The notes under the pieces were generated by a model. The model saw only the letters and a list, made by a program, of their open reading frames with translations. It was not told the origin of the DNA and ran no database searches. The translations under genes were made by a program, and so were the position numbers. From assembly GCA_023229385.1 (NCBI GenBank), contig JALNZI010000002.1:62001-126000 (forward strand): DNA of 64,000 bases, written 5' to 3'. How positions within the stretch are numbered: the first letter of the stretch is position 1; every line of letters begins with the position of its first letter. Source of the stretch: Candidatus Omnitrophota bacterium (GTDB lineage Bacteria; Omnitrophota; Gorgyraeia; Gygaellales; Profunditerraquicolaceae). Shown piece by piece: positions 15,667 through 24,464 of the stretch.

Positions 15667-16221
15667 TTATATTTCCATTGGTTTTAACACACCATACCAA
15701 CCAATAACCTTACCTGTTGGAAGATCTGCATCTGTATCCCACCAATGCTCTAAAAAGGTTGTCTTTCTCATTCTATTTATAGGCACAAACTTACTTTTTA
15801 AATCTCCCTCTACATAATTTGATGAATCTGCTAACCATATATAAAATAAGTCCAATCCAACAACCACTGTATAATGACCGTCTTGACCAGTGTTTGACCC
15901 TGATTGATAGTCTACCAAAACTGGTATATTCTTTTTCAATAACTTTTTTATTGCATTAAAACTTCCGTGTTGACGGGTTCTTAATGTAAAATTGTGAATC
16001 TTTGCAATAGCTCTGATCTGCTCAAATGATGTGCCCTCTTCTTCAACGTCACCATCATGTATAAGCTCCTTTTCAGAAACTTTATAACCATAAAAGTTCA
16101 TAATAGATCTTATAGAAGCAGGCCCACAGCTCCAATCTTGCTGCTGTCTATAACACTTGAAGTTTTTTATGTAATGGCCCTCGAAAGGTTTGAGGTCTTT
16201 TGCTGTTATTACTGGATTCAT
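15667..16221 (-). CDS. C39-like papain-fold cysteine peptidase
   Basis: The N-terminal block QQQDWSCGPAS holds the nucleophilic Cys and its upstream Gln. HYTVVVGLD with a following Asp (WLADSS) supplies the His and Asp of the triad, as in the bacteriocin-processing C39 peptidase family. There is no signal peptide. The 184-residue length fits a stand-alone peptidase domain. It may process a phage or host protein; the target is unknown. Confidence 0.75.
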   Translation of the reverse strand: MNPVITAKDLKPFEGHYIKNFKCYRQQQDWSCGPASIRSIMNFYGYKVSEKELIHDGDVEEEGTSFEQIRAIAKIHNFTLRTRQHGSFNAIKKLLKKNIPVLVDYQSGSNTGQDGHYTVVVGLDLFYIWLADSSNYVEGDLKSKFVPINRMRKTTFLEHWWDTDADLPTGKVIGWYGVLKPMEI

Positions 16222-16411
16222 CTAATCTCCTAGCAAATGATAGCACATTTATACACAAATTTTTATCATCAGAACATTTAAGATTTTTATAAACCCCCAT
16301 CTTAAATATCTCAAGGTCATCATTCATTAAAGGTAGGGATGTATCATAATCCTCTGTGTAAACTGTATCAGACAATCCCGTTATTTTAAAAGCTATAGAA
16401 TAAGTACACAT
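16148..16411 (-). CDS. 87-aa phage protein, unknown
   Basis: GGAGT lies before ATG 16411. The frame overlaps the peptidase gene by 74 bases in a different frame, which is long for this genome, but the first 60 codons lie in otherwise empty DNA. The function is unknown. Confidence 0.45.
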   Translation of the reverse strand: MCTYSIAFKITGLSDTVYTEDYDTSLPLMNDDLEIFKMGVYKNLKCSDDKNLCINVLSFARRLDESSNNSKRPQTFRGPLHKKLQVL

Positions 16412-16472
16412 GATAAACTCCTTTGCGATGGTTCTATTCTTGTAAAATTTAATAATTTATTCATTGAATAGT

Positions 16473-17165
16473 TCATGCACTTGTCAAATCTTTAACTTTG
16501 CTATAACCCCCTTCCTTATATACAAGGTATTGCTTTTCTGCGTAACTTGCAAGTCGTTGACTATGAGTAATTAATACAATCTGCCTATTAAATCTTTCAG
16601 AAAGAGATGCTAAAAGCTTTCCTAGTTTCTCTGTATACAAATCCCCCACAGCACTACTGGGTTCATCAAGAAATATGGGGCCTTGAATCTTAAGAAACTC
16701 GGCCATTACAAGCCTTAATACTAATGCAATAACCTGATTAACTGCTCCCCCATACATAAAGTTAATGTCTTTATGCTCTTTTACTAAGTCCTGTATCTGC
16801 CTTTCATATTTACCCGGCTCTTCAAGATACTTATGAAATCGATCCTCATCCTCTTTGCTTCTTAGAATAAAAAAGTCCACCTCTACCTGATTACGCCTAT
16901 TTATAAATTCTATACAAAATCTTAAATCCTGCTCAAATACATAGTGTAGTGCCTCTGTTACGATAGGTGAGAGATACTCAGTGATCCCACGCTCTGTTCC
17001 TAACACCAATGTACTAAGCAGGGTATGAACCTCTTGCAGCAATTTCTGCTTCTCTTCAAATTTTAACTGCCTCTGATTAAGTCTTATTATATCAGACTTC
17101 AACATATCAGCAACGCCCTTCTGCTGCATCAACTCAGAATGAATATTTTTAATTCGTTCATGCAT
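16473..17165 (-). CDS. Rad50/SbcC-like ATPase, C-terminal half
   Basis: The 230-residue protein begins with a coiled coil and then carries the ABC signature region (MYGGAVNQ), Walker B (PIFLDEPSSAVG) and the switch His (ITHS). It lacks Walker A and the zinc hook, which sit in the separate gene at 20191. Together with the Mre11-like nuclease at 19017 these would form a DNA end-processing complex like T4 gp46/gp47. Confidence 0.8.
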   Translation of the reverse strand: MHERIKNIHSELMQQKGVADMLKSDIIRLNQRQLKFEEKQKLLQEVHTLLSTLVLGTERGITEYLSPIVTEALHYVFEQDLRFCIEFINRRNQVEVDFFILRSKEDEDRFHKYLEEPGKYERQIQDLVKEHKDINFMYGGAVNQVIALVLRLVMAEFLKIQGPIFLDEPSSAVGDLYTEKLGKLLASLSERFNRQIVLITHSQRLASYAEKQYLVYKEGGYSKVKDLTSA

Positions 17166-17772
17166 TAGATATCAAGCCTCTATCTACCAAAGCAATTACT
17201 TTTTTCTTAAGATCATCAAAAGATCCATTATTAAAAATTACATAGTCTACTAACTTATGATTTATGGGAACTTCACTTGCATGTTGCATTTCACCCGTTC
17301 CTGAACGAACTAATCTTATAACCAGTCCCCCTCTTACTTTTATAGCTTGGGCTTCATTATCAAATCTTACATCAGTAATAACACATATCTTGTTATGTAA
17401 CATTGTATGATTTACCCCATTAAACAATTGCTCTACCCAAAAATCTTTACCAAATATGTCTCTATGAGCCTCTGTTCCATAACGCTGAAGAAGGGCTCTC
17501 ATGGTAAAGGGTTCTACCATTATATCATCATCTGGAAAACAATAGTCAACAGGACCGCCCCAATCTTCATCTAAAATAAGTCTAAATTTAACGCTATCAA
17601 AAATTTTCAAACCCTCTAACTGCTCCCTATTAATATTAAGTAAAGCACAGGCAGAATCTTTTAATTTATCTGCAAATCCAAATCTCTGACAATCCTCACC
17701 AAAATGTTCTTTAAGAATTTGATAAACTGTATCTTTACCTGAACGAGCCGCCCCTGTTATACCAATCCACAT
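17158..17772 (-). CDS. Deoxynucleoside monophosphate kinase
   Basis: The P-loop is GAARSGKDT (G7-T15), and the lid and substrate regions resemble T4 gp1-type dNMP kinases, which phosphorylate dNMPs for phage DNA synthesis. The ATG at 17772 has GGAG upstream. The frame upstream of it overlaps the previous gene and is unlikely to be used. It overlaps the ATPase gene by eight bases. Confidence 0.8.
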   Translation of the reverse strand: MWIGITGAARSGKDTVYQILKEHFGEDCQRFGFADKLKDSACALLNINREQLEGLKIFDSVKFRLILDEDWGGPVDYCFPDDDIMVEPFTMRALLQRYGTEAHRDIFGKDFWVEQLFNGVNHTMLHNKICVITDVRFDNEAQAIKVRGGLVIRLVRSGTGEMQHASEVPINHKLVDYVIFNNGSFDDLKKKVIALVDRGLISNA

Positions 17773-17773
17773 A

Positions 17774-18010
17774 TCAAATCTCCTTCGACTTTTCATTCAA
17801 TAAAACAACTATACCATTATAAACTCTAAGTATACTTCTTTGATATTCATCATATAAAGTTATAAACTCGTCCAATGATGCTTTAATATCTTGTTTTGTT
17901 ACCAAACCATCCCTTAACATGTCATCAAAAGGAATCTGAACAAAACATTTTAACATTTCTAATTTTTTACAAGCTGCACCCCAACTGGAAAATAATTCCT
18001 CTTCCTTCAT
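17774..18010 (-). CDS. 78-aa helical protein
   Basis: GGAGT lies before ATG 18010. The predicted structure is all helix and acidic. It lies between the dNMP kinase and a coiled-coil gene. The function is unknown. Confidence 0.6.
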   Translation of the reverse strand: MKEEELFSSWGAACKKLEMLKCFVQIPFDDMLRDGLVTKQDIKASLDEFITLYDEYQRSILRVYNGIVVLLNEKSKEI

Positions 18011-18011
18011 C

Positions 18012-18284
18012 TTAAACTCCTTTTAATTCTTTTAATTTTGCTTCCATTGTAATTACTTCCTGCTCTACACTTTGTTTTAACTCATCCCGCTTTTGCTGCA
18101 GCTCCACAAGAGTTAGCTCCAAGTTTTCTGTAGACACTCCAGCCTGCTGCAGCTCTTCAATCTTCTGATCATAGGTATGCTTTAATACATCTCGTCGAGC
18201 TATAGCCCCATTCTTCTCTTTATCTAATTTTTCAATTCTGGCTTTTAAATCCAGTAAATCATTTGTTGCATTTAGTGTCGCCAT
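18012..18284 (-). CDS. 90-aa coiled-coil protein
   Basis: Almost the whole length is heptad-like (Leu, Glu, Lys). AAGGA lies before ATG 18284. In a recombination gene cluster it could be an accessory to the Rad50-like complex, but nothing specific shows this. Confidence 0.6.
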   Translation of the reverse strand: MATLNATNDLLDLKARIEKLDKEKNGAIARRDVLKHTYDQKIEELQQAGVSTENLELTLVELQQKRDELKQSVEQEVITMEAKLKELKGV

Positions 18285-18294
18285 ATTTTTATCC

Positions 18295-18564
18295 TTACTT
18301 AAGTTTCCATTTTATAATTAATTCTTTAGCCAACTTCTTTAAACATGGTGATCCATTCTTTTCTGCAAGTTCACATATCCCACTAAAATCTGCCTTCAAA
18401 TCCCCGAGCTTCATCCCAAGTAATTTTAATGTGTCATTTTCCAAGTCTCCCATAAGCTTTTTATATTCCGCATCAAGCTTAGGCATCAAACTCTCTTTAA
18501 TAATGCCCACACCCACATCAGTCTGAGCACTACACGTATCTGGATTAATTACTTTTACTGCCAT
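18295..18564 (-). CDS. 89-aa phage protein, unknown
   Basis: GGAGAT precedes ATG 18564. A beta-like start is followed by acidic helices. It has three scattered cysteines. The function is unknown. Confidence 0.6.
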   Translation of the reverse strand: MAVKVINPDTCSAQTDVGVGIIKESLMPKLDAEYKKLMGDLENDTLKLLGMKLGDLKADFSGICELAEKNGSPCLKKLAKELIIKWKLK

Positions 18565-18604
18565 TTTATCTCCTTAAACTACCTACCTAAGTATAATTAA
18601 TTTA

Positions 18605-18814
18605 CTACAAAGAGTCAAGGTCGCTTTGAAGTTTTTCTTTTACAATACTACCACATATAGGGCAAGTGTCTACAGGAGTCTCCCAGCCCTCTTCACCCTC
18701 TACCCTGTATTCATCACTTTCAAAAAGAACATTACAACCCTCTTTTTTACAAGTAAATAATATTGTGGGTGGCTTATTAAAATCAATTCCATTTTTGCTG
18801 AGCAAGTTTTTCAT
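18605..18814 (-). CDS. 69-aa zinc-ribbon protein
   Basis: CKKEGC and CPICG form a likely zinc ribbon. The N-terminus overlaps the neighbour by four bases. It may be a small DNA or RNA-binding accessory. Confidence 0.6.
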   Translation of the reverse strand: MKNLLSKNGIDFNKPPTILFTCKKEGCNVLFESDEYRVEGEEGWETPVDTCPICGSIVKEKLQSDLDSL

Positions 18815-19017
18815 AATATATCCCCTGGATCTGTAATAACTACTTTTTCTATACCACTCTGAGGTATTAAGATAGTAACTAAAAATTTCTTATCTTCTGA
18901 AACCTTAACAATGTTTAGCCACCCCTCTAAAGGATTGGCATCGTAACAATAAATAGTCTCTCCTCCAGTATCCCCCACTCTATATATTTCTACAGTCATA
19001 TCATTAGTTTTTTCCAT
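18811..19017 (-). CDS. 68-aa beta-rich protein
   Basis: GGGGG lies before ATG 19017. Mostly beta-strand character, acidic. It overlaps its neighbours at both ends. The function is unknown. Confidence 0.55.
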   Translation of the reverse strand: MEKTNDMTVEIYRVGDTGGETIYCYDANPLEGWLNIVKVSEDKKFLVTILIPQSGIEKVVITDPGDIL

Positions 19018-20003
19018 TATGTTTTAGCCCCCTCAATAAGTTTAAATGCTGTTTCAATTACTTCACTCCCATAACCTAACTTTTCTGCTATTAAAGGAAT
19101 TTGCTGCTTAAGATCTACAGCCTCTATATTTGTTTTCTGAACCATCTGAAGAAATCTTGCTACATCCTGAACCTGGGGATTAATTTTCTTATCTACCTTA
19201 TCATTAAAGGGATGCCCCAAGGCTCCAGGAATATCAATCAACTCTATTTTTTGTATAAGATCATGTGAATCATCATCTTTAATAATAGTTACTATAACTA
19301 CCTGAGGAGTTCTTTGCTCACCCGTATTTTCTAATCTCCCTACTGAACCGGGATTACAAAATGTTACCCCATTAGCAACTTTTTTTACCCCCCAACCCTG
19401 ATGAATATGTCCAGAAAGCACTAAATTTGCATGTGTATTTAATGTTGGAGCTAAAATATGAGGAAAAGGTACTGGCTTCATTACCACTGAACCATGTATA
19501 ACTTGAATAACTAATTCAGGAAATCTATCCGGCAGCTCTAATTCTTTAGGGTTCTGTTCTAACCAATAAGTATGATTATTAAATACCAAGTCTACATGAG
19601 GATACATCTTATCACGCTTCTTTACATCTAACCTTACCTCATTAGATTCTCCCTCAAGACCCATAACCCTCAAAACACCCGCACAATGAAGTATACCTAA
19701 CGCAGTTCGATCAAAACTCTTTAGTTGATAACCAAAATAATCATGACTACCGATAGCACTATAAATTTCTTTATTCCAGCTTTTCAATACATCGATCATC
19801 TCATAAAGAACACTATTTGGAGGTTCAGGACTATCAAATAAATCCCCTCCACAGATGACATAATCCACGTTACTTTGTTTCCATATCTCACCAATAGCAT
19901 ACATCTTCTTAAATATAGACTCCCTAAAACTATCTGTTCTACCCTCCGGGGAAGTTGCTCTAGCATGAACATCAGTAAAAAACCCTAATTTCATTTCAGT
20001 CAT
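19017..20003 (-). CDS. Mre11/SbcD-like nuclease subunit
   Basis: The phosphoesterase blocks appear in order: TDVHAR (D11, H13), GGDLFD (D54), GSHDYF (86-90), HGSVV, and SGHIHQG near residue 195. The C-terminal 100 residues form the capping part. The usual GNHD is GSHD here, as in the other phosphoesterase of this window. It would pair with the two Rad50-like halves to resect DNA ends. The start overlaps the upstream TAA. Confidence 0.85.
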   Translation of the reverse strand: MTEMKLGFFTDVHARATSPEGRTDSFRESIFKKMYAIGEIWKQSNVDYVICGGDLFDSPEPPNSVLYEMIDVLKSWNKEIYSAIGSHDYFGYQLKSFDRTALGILHCAGVLRVMGLEGESNEVRLDVKKRDKMYPHVDLVFNNHTYWLEQNPKELELPDRFPELVIQVIHGSVVMKPVPFPHILAPTLNTHANLVLSGHIHQGWGVKKVANGVTFCNPGSVGRLENTGEQRTPQVVIVTIIKDDDSHDLIQKIELIDIPGALGHPFNDKVDKKINPQVQDVARFLQMVQKTNIEAVDLKQQIPLIAEKLGYGSEVIETAFKLIEGAKT

Positions 20004-20182
20004 TAGTCTGCTATCTCCTCTTTTACAGCGATTCTAAGATCATCTAAGATAGTTAGAAGTCCATCCCTTTGAAGTTTTTCTAATTTCTTTCTATTTCTTG
20101 TATAAATAGGCCAAATAAGTTGATATAACTTATTTGCATCATCCCTACTCATTATAATTATATCTTCACCTTTTAATATCAT
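20003..20182 (-). CDS. 59-aa small helical protein
   Basis: This short frame (ATG 20182, TAA overlapping the Mre11 start) sits between the two parts of the end-processing complex. It is helical and charged. The function is unknown. Confidence 0.5.
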   Translation of the reverse strand: MILKGEDIIIMSRDDANKLYQLIWPIYTRNRKKLEKLQRDGLLTILDDLRIAVKEEIAD

Positions 20183-20190
20183 ATTAGCTC

Positions 20191-21396
20191 CTAATGCTCA
20201 TGGTCAAAAGGTCTATCACACATAGGACAGACACCCAGCTCTTGTTTTAACTGTTCAAATTGTTGCTCTTCTTTTGCTAATTGTTCTTCAATAGACTTGA
20301 CAATACCAACAGTTGTATTATATGTTGATAAACTTAATTCAATCCCTAACTTTAATTTCTTTAATGATTCTAACTTATTACTTGCATCTTCCAATACCTT
20401 AATATTGGGTAAAATAATTTCATTTACATGATCTAATCTTTCTAAATTATCTCTAGTCTCTATAGCTGCTTCTAATAATAAAATACTCTTTTTATAAGCC
20501 TCTATGTCATTTAATTTAGGAATTGAAAATATAGCAATTTGCTCAGATATTTGTAACTGCTTGTTAATATCTATACAATACTCAAGGGTCTTTACAATAT
20601 TACCAAGTTGGTTAATTTCTTGATAGATAGAATACACATCAACATCTAATGCTTTAGTAATACTATTTATTTTTACTACCTCTGAAACAATATTAGCAAG
20701 ATCCTTATGAATTACAGATAAGTGTTCTATCTCCCTATCAACATCATCCTGTTTCTCTTGTAAAGAGTCAATCAAACATAAAGTTTCTATAAGTTCCGGA
20801 ACAGTCTCATACTGGCTTAACTTTTCCTCATTTTGCTTTGTATCTTTAATATTTTGTTCAATATCTCTTGATAAGGACTTTATTTCTGCAGAAGCCATTT
20901 GCACAGCTCTTTCAGCGTAGTCTACACCACTAACCCTACCTAAAACCTTTCCCCGAACAGAGGCTAAACCATCCCCAGATATCAAAAATAAGGGGTCTAA
21001 TTGTTGCTGAAAATTTATATCAAACTCAACATCCCCAAATTGCTGCAAAGGAGATGCCTCCATCTTTTCCAGCACTTCAATAGGTATGCCAGTCTTACCA
21101 AACTTTGTAAATTGCAACCCATCTACCTTATATACATTATTTTCTGCAGATTTATCATTTCTAACTATTCTCTCAATAACACCAGAATCTGTGGTAAGCT
21201 CTATACTAGAAAACTTTTGCTTCTCTCTAATGAATAAAACTCCTTCAGGGTAATCTCGCAAAACCTTCCTACATGCTCTGAATATAGCACTCTTACCATT
21301 ATTGTTCAATCCCACAATAGCAGTAACATGCTTTGCAAAGGATATTGTGGTATCCATATGAGATTGAAAATTTTGTAATCGAATACTTTTAAACAT
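20191..21396 (-). CDS. Rad50/SbcC-like ATPase, N-terminal half with zinc hook
   Basis: The 401-residue protein starts with Walker A GLNNNGKS (29-36), then has a long coiled coil, and ends in the zinc hook CPMC (390-393) only eight residues before the stop. It lacks the C-terminal ATPase lobe, which is a separate gene at 16473. The ATG at 21396 overlaps the previous stop and fits the family start (FKSIRLQNF). A split at the hook is unusual. Confidence 0.85.
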   Translation of the reverse strand: MFKSIRLQNFQSHMDTTISFAKHVTAIVGLNNNGKSAIFRACRKVLRDYPEGVLFIREKQKFSSIELTTDSGVIERIVRNDKSAENNVYKVDGLQFTKFGKTGIPIEVLEKMEASPLQQFGDVEFDINFQQQLDPLFLISGDGLASVRGKVLGRVSGVDYAERAVQMASAEIKSLSRDIEQNIKDTKQNEEKLSQYETVPELIETLCLIDSLQEKQDDVDREIEHLSVIHKDLANIVSEVVKINSITKALDVDVYSIYQEINQLGNIVKTLEYCIDINKQLQISEQIAIFSIPKLNDIEAYKKSILLLEAAIETRDNLERLDHVNEIILPNIKVLEDASNKLESLKKLKLGIELSLSTYNTTVGIVKSIEEQLAKEEQQFEQLKQELGVCPMCDRPFDHEH

Positions 21397-21766
21397 GATT
21401 TGTATCAATAAACGTTTTTATTTTATTCATTGCAGCCTCAAATATATTCTTACTAATAGGCTTCAACGCATTCATACTATATATATTTTTTTGAACTTCA
21501 AAACTTAGCCAAGCATCTTTGCCCCTGCCTATTATTCCAATTATCTCTACCCAGCAATCTAATTGTTTTTCATCAACCCCAAAAACATGAAATAATTGAT
21601 TTGTTTCTACATGTTTATAATATTTTCCTACATAAGATTTAAGTTCTTTGAGTTTCTCTTCACGACCTATTCTTTCAATCTCTTTATTTATAATATTAAT
21701 CTCATTTTTATATTCACTTTTTGTTCTTTGTAATTCTTTAATGCGTTTTACATCCACAGTCTTCAT
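21389..21766 (-). CDS. 125-aa coiled-coil-containing protein
   Basis: The first 50 residues are coiled coil, followed by a small beta-rich domain. It overlaps the Rad50-like gene by eight bases. The function is unknown. Confidence 0.6.
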   Translation of the reverse strand: MKTVDVKRIKELQRTKSEYKNEINIINKEIERIGREEKLKELKSYVGKYYKHVETNQLFHVFGVDEKQLDCWVEIIGIIGRGKDAWLSFEVQKNIYSMNALKPISKNIFEAAMNKIKTFIDTNHV

Positions 21767-21787
21767 ATAAATTACTCCTTAATTTAT

Positions 21788-22426
21788 TTAAACTTTCTCA
21801 TACATTAAAACACCCCGAATGCGATTATTTGTTGATCTATAAATAGATATAGTTCCGTAAAAATTCCAATCTTTCTTAGCATATATTGGAGGAGATTGAT
21901 CCATCCAAAGTAATGATCCCCCAGGCTTCAAAATCTTATGACATTCTTGTAAAACTTTCTGCTTATTTACAAGACATTTACCATAATGTTCAGCATCCTC
22001 AACAGAATAAGGAGGGTCTGCAAATATTAAATCATAGCTTCCCGGTATTATTATATTCGATACTTTTTCAGCCTCACACACTGCATCAGGCATGTTAATA
22101 TGGTCACCATCCACCCTAAAAGCAAGCTGATGCTTTAGCAAATCTTTATGTACCTGTTCCTCAGTAAGTGAACCACTAAAAAGATGCAAAATGTTAACTG
22201 CATCAGGAAACATACAAGAAACTCTCTTAAGGTAGCCCCTAGGGTATGCACCAAAAAACGGCTCATCATTAACATTACGCTTACTCTCGCTTTTGTAATT
22301 GTTCCCAATAAACCACGTAGCAGATATCCACCTATCAGAAATCATAAACCTACTATCTGGCCACTTGCTACCAAAGTAATCATTATACAACATAGCTCTA
22401 TGTTGCGGGGTCCAATAATTGATCAT
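21788..22426 (-). CDS. DNA methyltransferase-like protein
   Basis: Motif I is HLFSGSL and motif IV is FADPPYSV, the signature of N6-adenine or N4-cytosine methyltransferases. The order and 212-residue length fit a stand-alone enzyme. It may modify phage DNA or a precursor. AAGGAA lies before ATG 22426, which overlaps the upstream gene by four bases. Confidence 0.75.
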   Translation of the reverse strand: MINYWTPQHRAMLYNDYFGSKWPDSRFMISDRWISATWFIGNNYKSESKRNVNDEPFFGAYPRGYLKRVSCMFPDAVNILHLFSGSLTEEQVHKDLLKHQLAFRVDGDHINMPDAVCEAEKVSNIIIPGSYDLIFADPPYSVEDAEHYGKCLVNKQKVLQECHKILKPGGSLLWMDQSPPIYAKKDWNFYGTISIYRSTNNRIRGVLMYEKV

Positions 22427-23016
22427 CTTTCAAGTTCCTTTTTAATTTGCTCTACATAATCTATTACAGAGGCTACACGAATAATATCCCAAGATGTATG
22501 TTTATTAAAAGGATAATCTACACAATACACCTTACATTTGGGATTATCTATAGCAACGTCATTACAATTTTCAACCTTATCGTCTATGTAATAGTCCAGT
22601 CTTAACAACTTAGCTGCAGTTCCCTTTTTATTTGTTTCTATAACTTGAGGGTCTTGAATTCTTCTAGATCTTAACCAATTTATAGTTTGATAGATGGATG
22701 ATATTCCACCAGTATTTGGGCGATTTGTAATAAAATAAAAATCATGTTTATAACTATTTTTATTTACAAACTCTATTACAGGGTTTAGGTTTCCAATAGT
22801 TTCTAAAGATGACCAAAAATAAGGGTTATTTTTTATAACCCCCCAAGCTTGATTAATTTGTTGATTTGTTACGGGTAAGAATTTAGTATAATCCCAATCA
22901 AAAACTTTTGTATTATCCGATAAAACAGGACAATTGGGATTTATTTCATTTAAAATTGTCGTAAAAGCTATAGTAAAATTAGAAAGAACTCCATCAATAT
23001 CAAAACCAATTCGCAT
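22423..23016 (-). CDS. HAD-family 5'(3')-deoxyribonucleotidase-like protein
   Basis: Motif I is GFDIDGVLSNF, with FFITNRPN-type motif II (FYFITNRP) and the acidic motif YYIDDKVEN. It resembles 5'-nucleotidases that dephosphorylate dNMPs. It sits beside a methyltransferase, so it may act in nucleotide turnover. Confidence 0.75.
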   Translation of the reverse strand: MRIGFDIDGVLSNFTIAFTTILNEINPNCPVLSDNTKVFDWDYTKFLPVTNQQINQAWGVIKNNPYFWSSLETIGNLNPVIEFVNKNSYKHDFYFITNRPNTGGISSIYQTINWLRSRRIQDPQVIETNKKGTAAKLLRLDYYIDDKVENCNDVAIDNPKCKVYCVDYPFNKHTSWDIIRVASVIDYVEQIKKELER

Positions 23017-23026
23017 AAAACTCCCT

Positions 23027-24103
23027 TTAATTATTGACTCCCAAAAGAATATTGCCCAATGCTGTTCCGGCCACTACCTCAATAGATCTTTTTGTAGACT
23101 CATGCACACTTGCTGCATAATTTGTAACTTTGTTTAATACATCATAGGCCATAAAATTAGTCATACTGGGTTCATTTATTGCTAATCCAAACATCTTATT
23201 ACGCTTATTTTCTTCTCTCCAAATATCTACTCTTTGAAGTATAAGCTTTCTTTCCTCTTCGTTTGTGCCAATAAGAGTATCTGTAGTGCTGCTCCCTACA
23301 TATTTCTGAAGTTTCCTAAATAAACTTGCGACTTCAAATTCGAATAAACGCCTCTCCTCAATTCCATCAGAGTTAATCGTAATGGCTTTTAAAAGCTCCT
23401 CATCATAATGCTCAACATTTTTAGAGAACTCCAATAATCTGGGCTCTGGTTCCAATCTGTAATCTGCTCGAATCTTTCCAAAGAAGGGCATTACAAAGCT
23501 ATTGGTACAATAGGTTCTATACAGAATTGATTCTAACTTAAGTTGTGTTTCTTTTAGAATAGATCCATAAACATGTGATCCAGCCATTAAAAAATCATTT
23601 TCAGATATGCTTTTAGGATCTTTAAATTTGGTCTTTTGAAATCCCAAACAAATAGTCAGCATTACCTCACCAATGTCAATATATTGAATAGCCTCCCTAT
23701 CAGAAAAGCAAGATAGTATATCCAAATAAGAAGCCTCTTCATACTCCTTCTTAACAAATCCTGCTACAGACCCGTCCGGACGCTCTAACATAACAATAGC
23801 ATCTGAACTATTTTCACCTAAAAGCCTGTGTATGTTAGTTAATAGTAAATCCAAAGGAATTTTTAATGCAAAAGATCCAGAAATACCTAATATTTTATAA
23901 AGCTTTTCAAATGCATACCTTGACATTATCTTTCCCTCAGGATACACATCAGAAATTAGATTTCCATCTGAATTGATTGATAACTTTTCAAATGTAGTCT
24001 TAACTGGCTTAACTGTCAAATCCTTAGCAACATTAATAGCATCATTAATGACACGAGTTCTTACTGGTTGAATATATTCTGCAAATTTCATTTCACTATA
24101 CAT
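23027..24103 (-). CDS. DUF932-like phage/plasmid protein
   Basis: The 358-residue protein has the overall layout of the DUF932 family (a Thr-rich N-terminal region, a beta-rich middle with TICLGFQ, and a helical C-terminus), found in phages and plasmids near replication genes. I assign it by general resemblance. GGAGT precedes ATG 24103. Confidence 0.5.
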   Translation of the reverse strand: MYSEMKFAEYIQPVRTRVINDAINVAKDLTVKPVKTTFEKLSINSDGNLISDVYPEGKIMSRYAFEKLYKILGISGSFALKIPLDLLLTNIHRLLGENSSDAIVMLERPDGSVAGFVKKEYEEASYLDILSCFSDREAIQYIDIGEVMLTICLGFQKTKFKDPKSISENDFLMAGSHVYGSILKETQLKLESILYRTYCTNSFVMPFFGKIRADYRLEPEPRLLEFSKNVEHYDEELLKAITINSDGIEERRLFEFEVASLFRKLQKYVGSSTTDTLIGTNEEERKLILQRVDIWREENKRNKMFGLAINEPSMTNFMAYDVLNKVTNYAASVHESTKRSIEVVAGTALGNILLGVNN

Positions 24104-24113
24104 AAATTAACTC

Positions 24114-24257
24114 CTATTTATTTCTTATTTTTTCATCCAATTCTTTACACTCATTCAAAACAACATTTATGTCATTTACTCTAATATTATAATCTTCCAA
24201 AAATTCTTTAGGAACAAATTGCTGTAAATATAATATGCAATCTCTTTGCTTAGTGAA
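24114..24257 (-). pseudogene. C-terminal fragment of an interrupted small gene
   Basis: The frame reads as real protein (QRDCILYLQQFVPKEF ...) to a TAG at 24114, but its 5' part is replaced by IS605-like sequence. Upstream of that, a short start with AGGG (near 24440) gives only eight codons. This fits insertion of a tnpB-type remnant into one small gene. Confidence 0.5.
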
Positions 24258-24416
24258 CTACCCCTGCCTAAAGGCAAAGGCTTCTTGGGTCAAACGAATG
24301 AGATTACTTCCTCTATTCTCACCAAGCGTTAATTTCCTACGTTCCATAGGTATTTTGGTCCTGTTATCTAAAAGCACTATCTGTAACCCCCACCTAAAGG
24401 AAGGAGATTTATTTAG
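24253..24416 (-). pseudogene. Relic of an IS200/IS605 tnpB 3' end
   Basis: The translated tail MERRKLTLGENRGSNLIRL and the RNA end CCTTTAGGCAGGGGTAGTTCAC (split here as a hairpin then GTTCAC) match the typical TnpB C-terminus and right end of IS605 elements. The rest of tnpB is missing. It is a different lineage from copies A-C. Confidence 0.65.
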
Positions 24417-24464
24417 TTAAATCGGTTAAAGTTAGACATAGAAGAATCCCTAAAAACATGGGGC

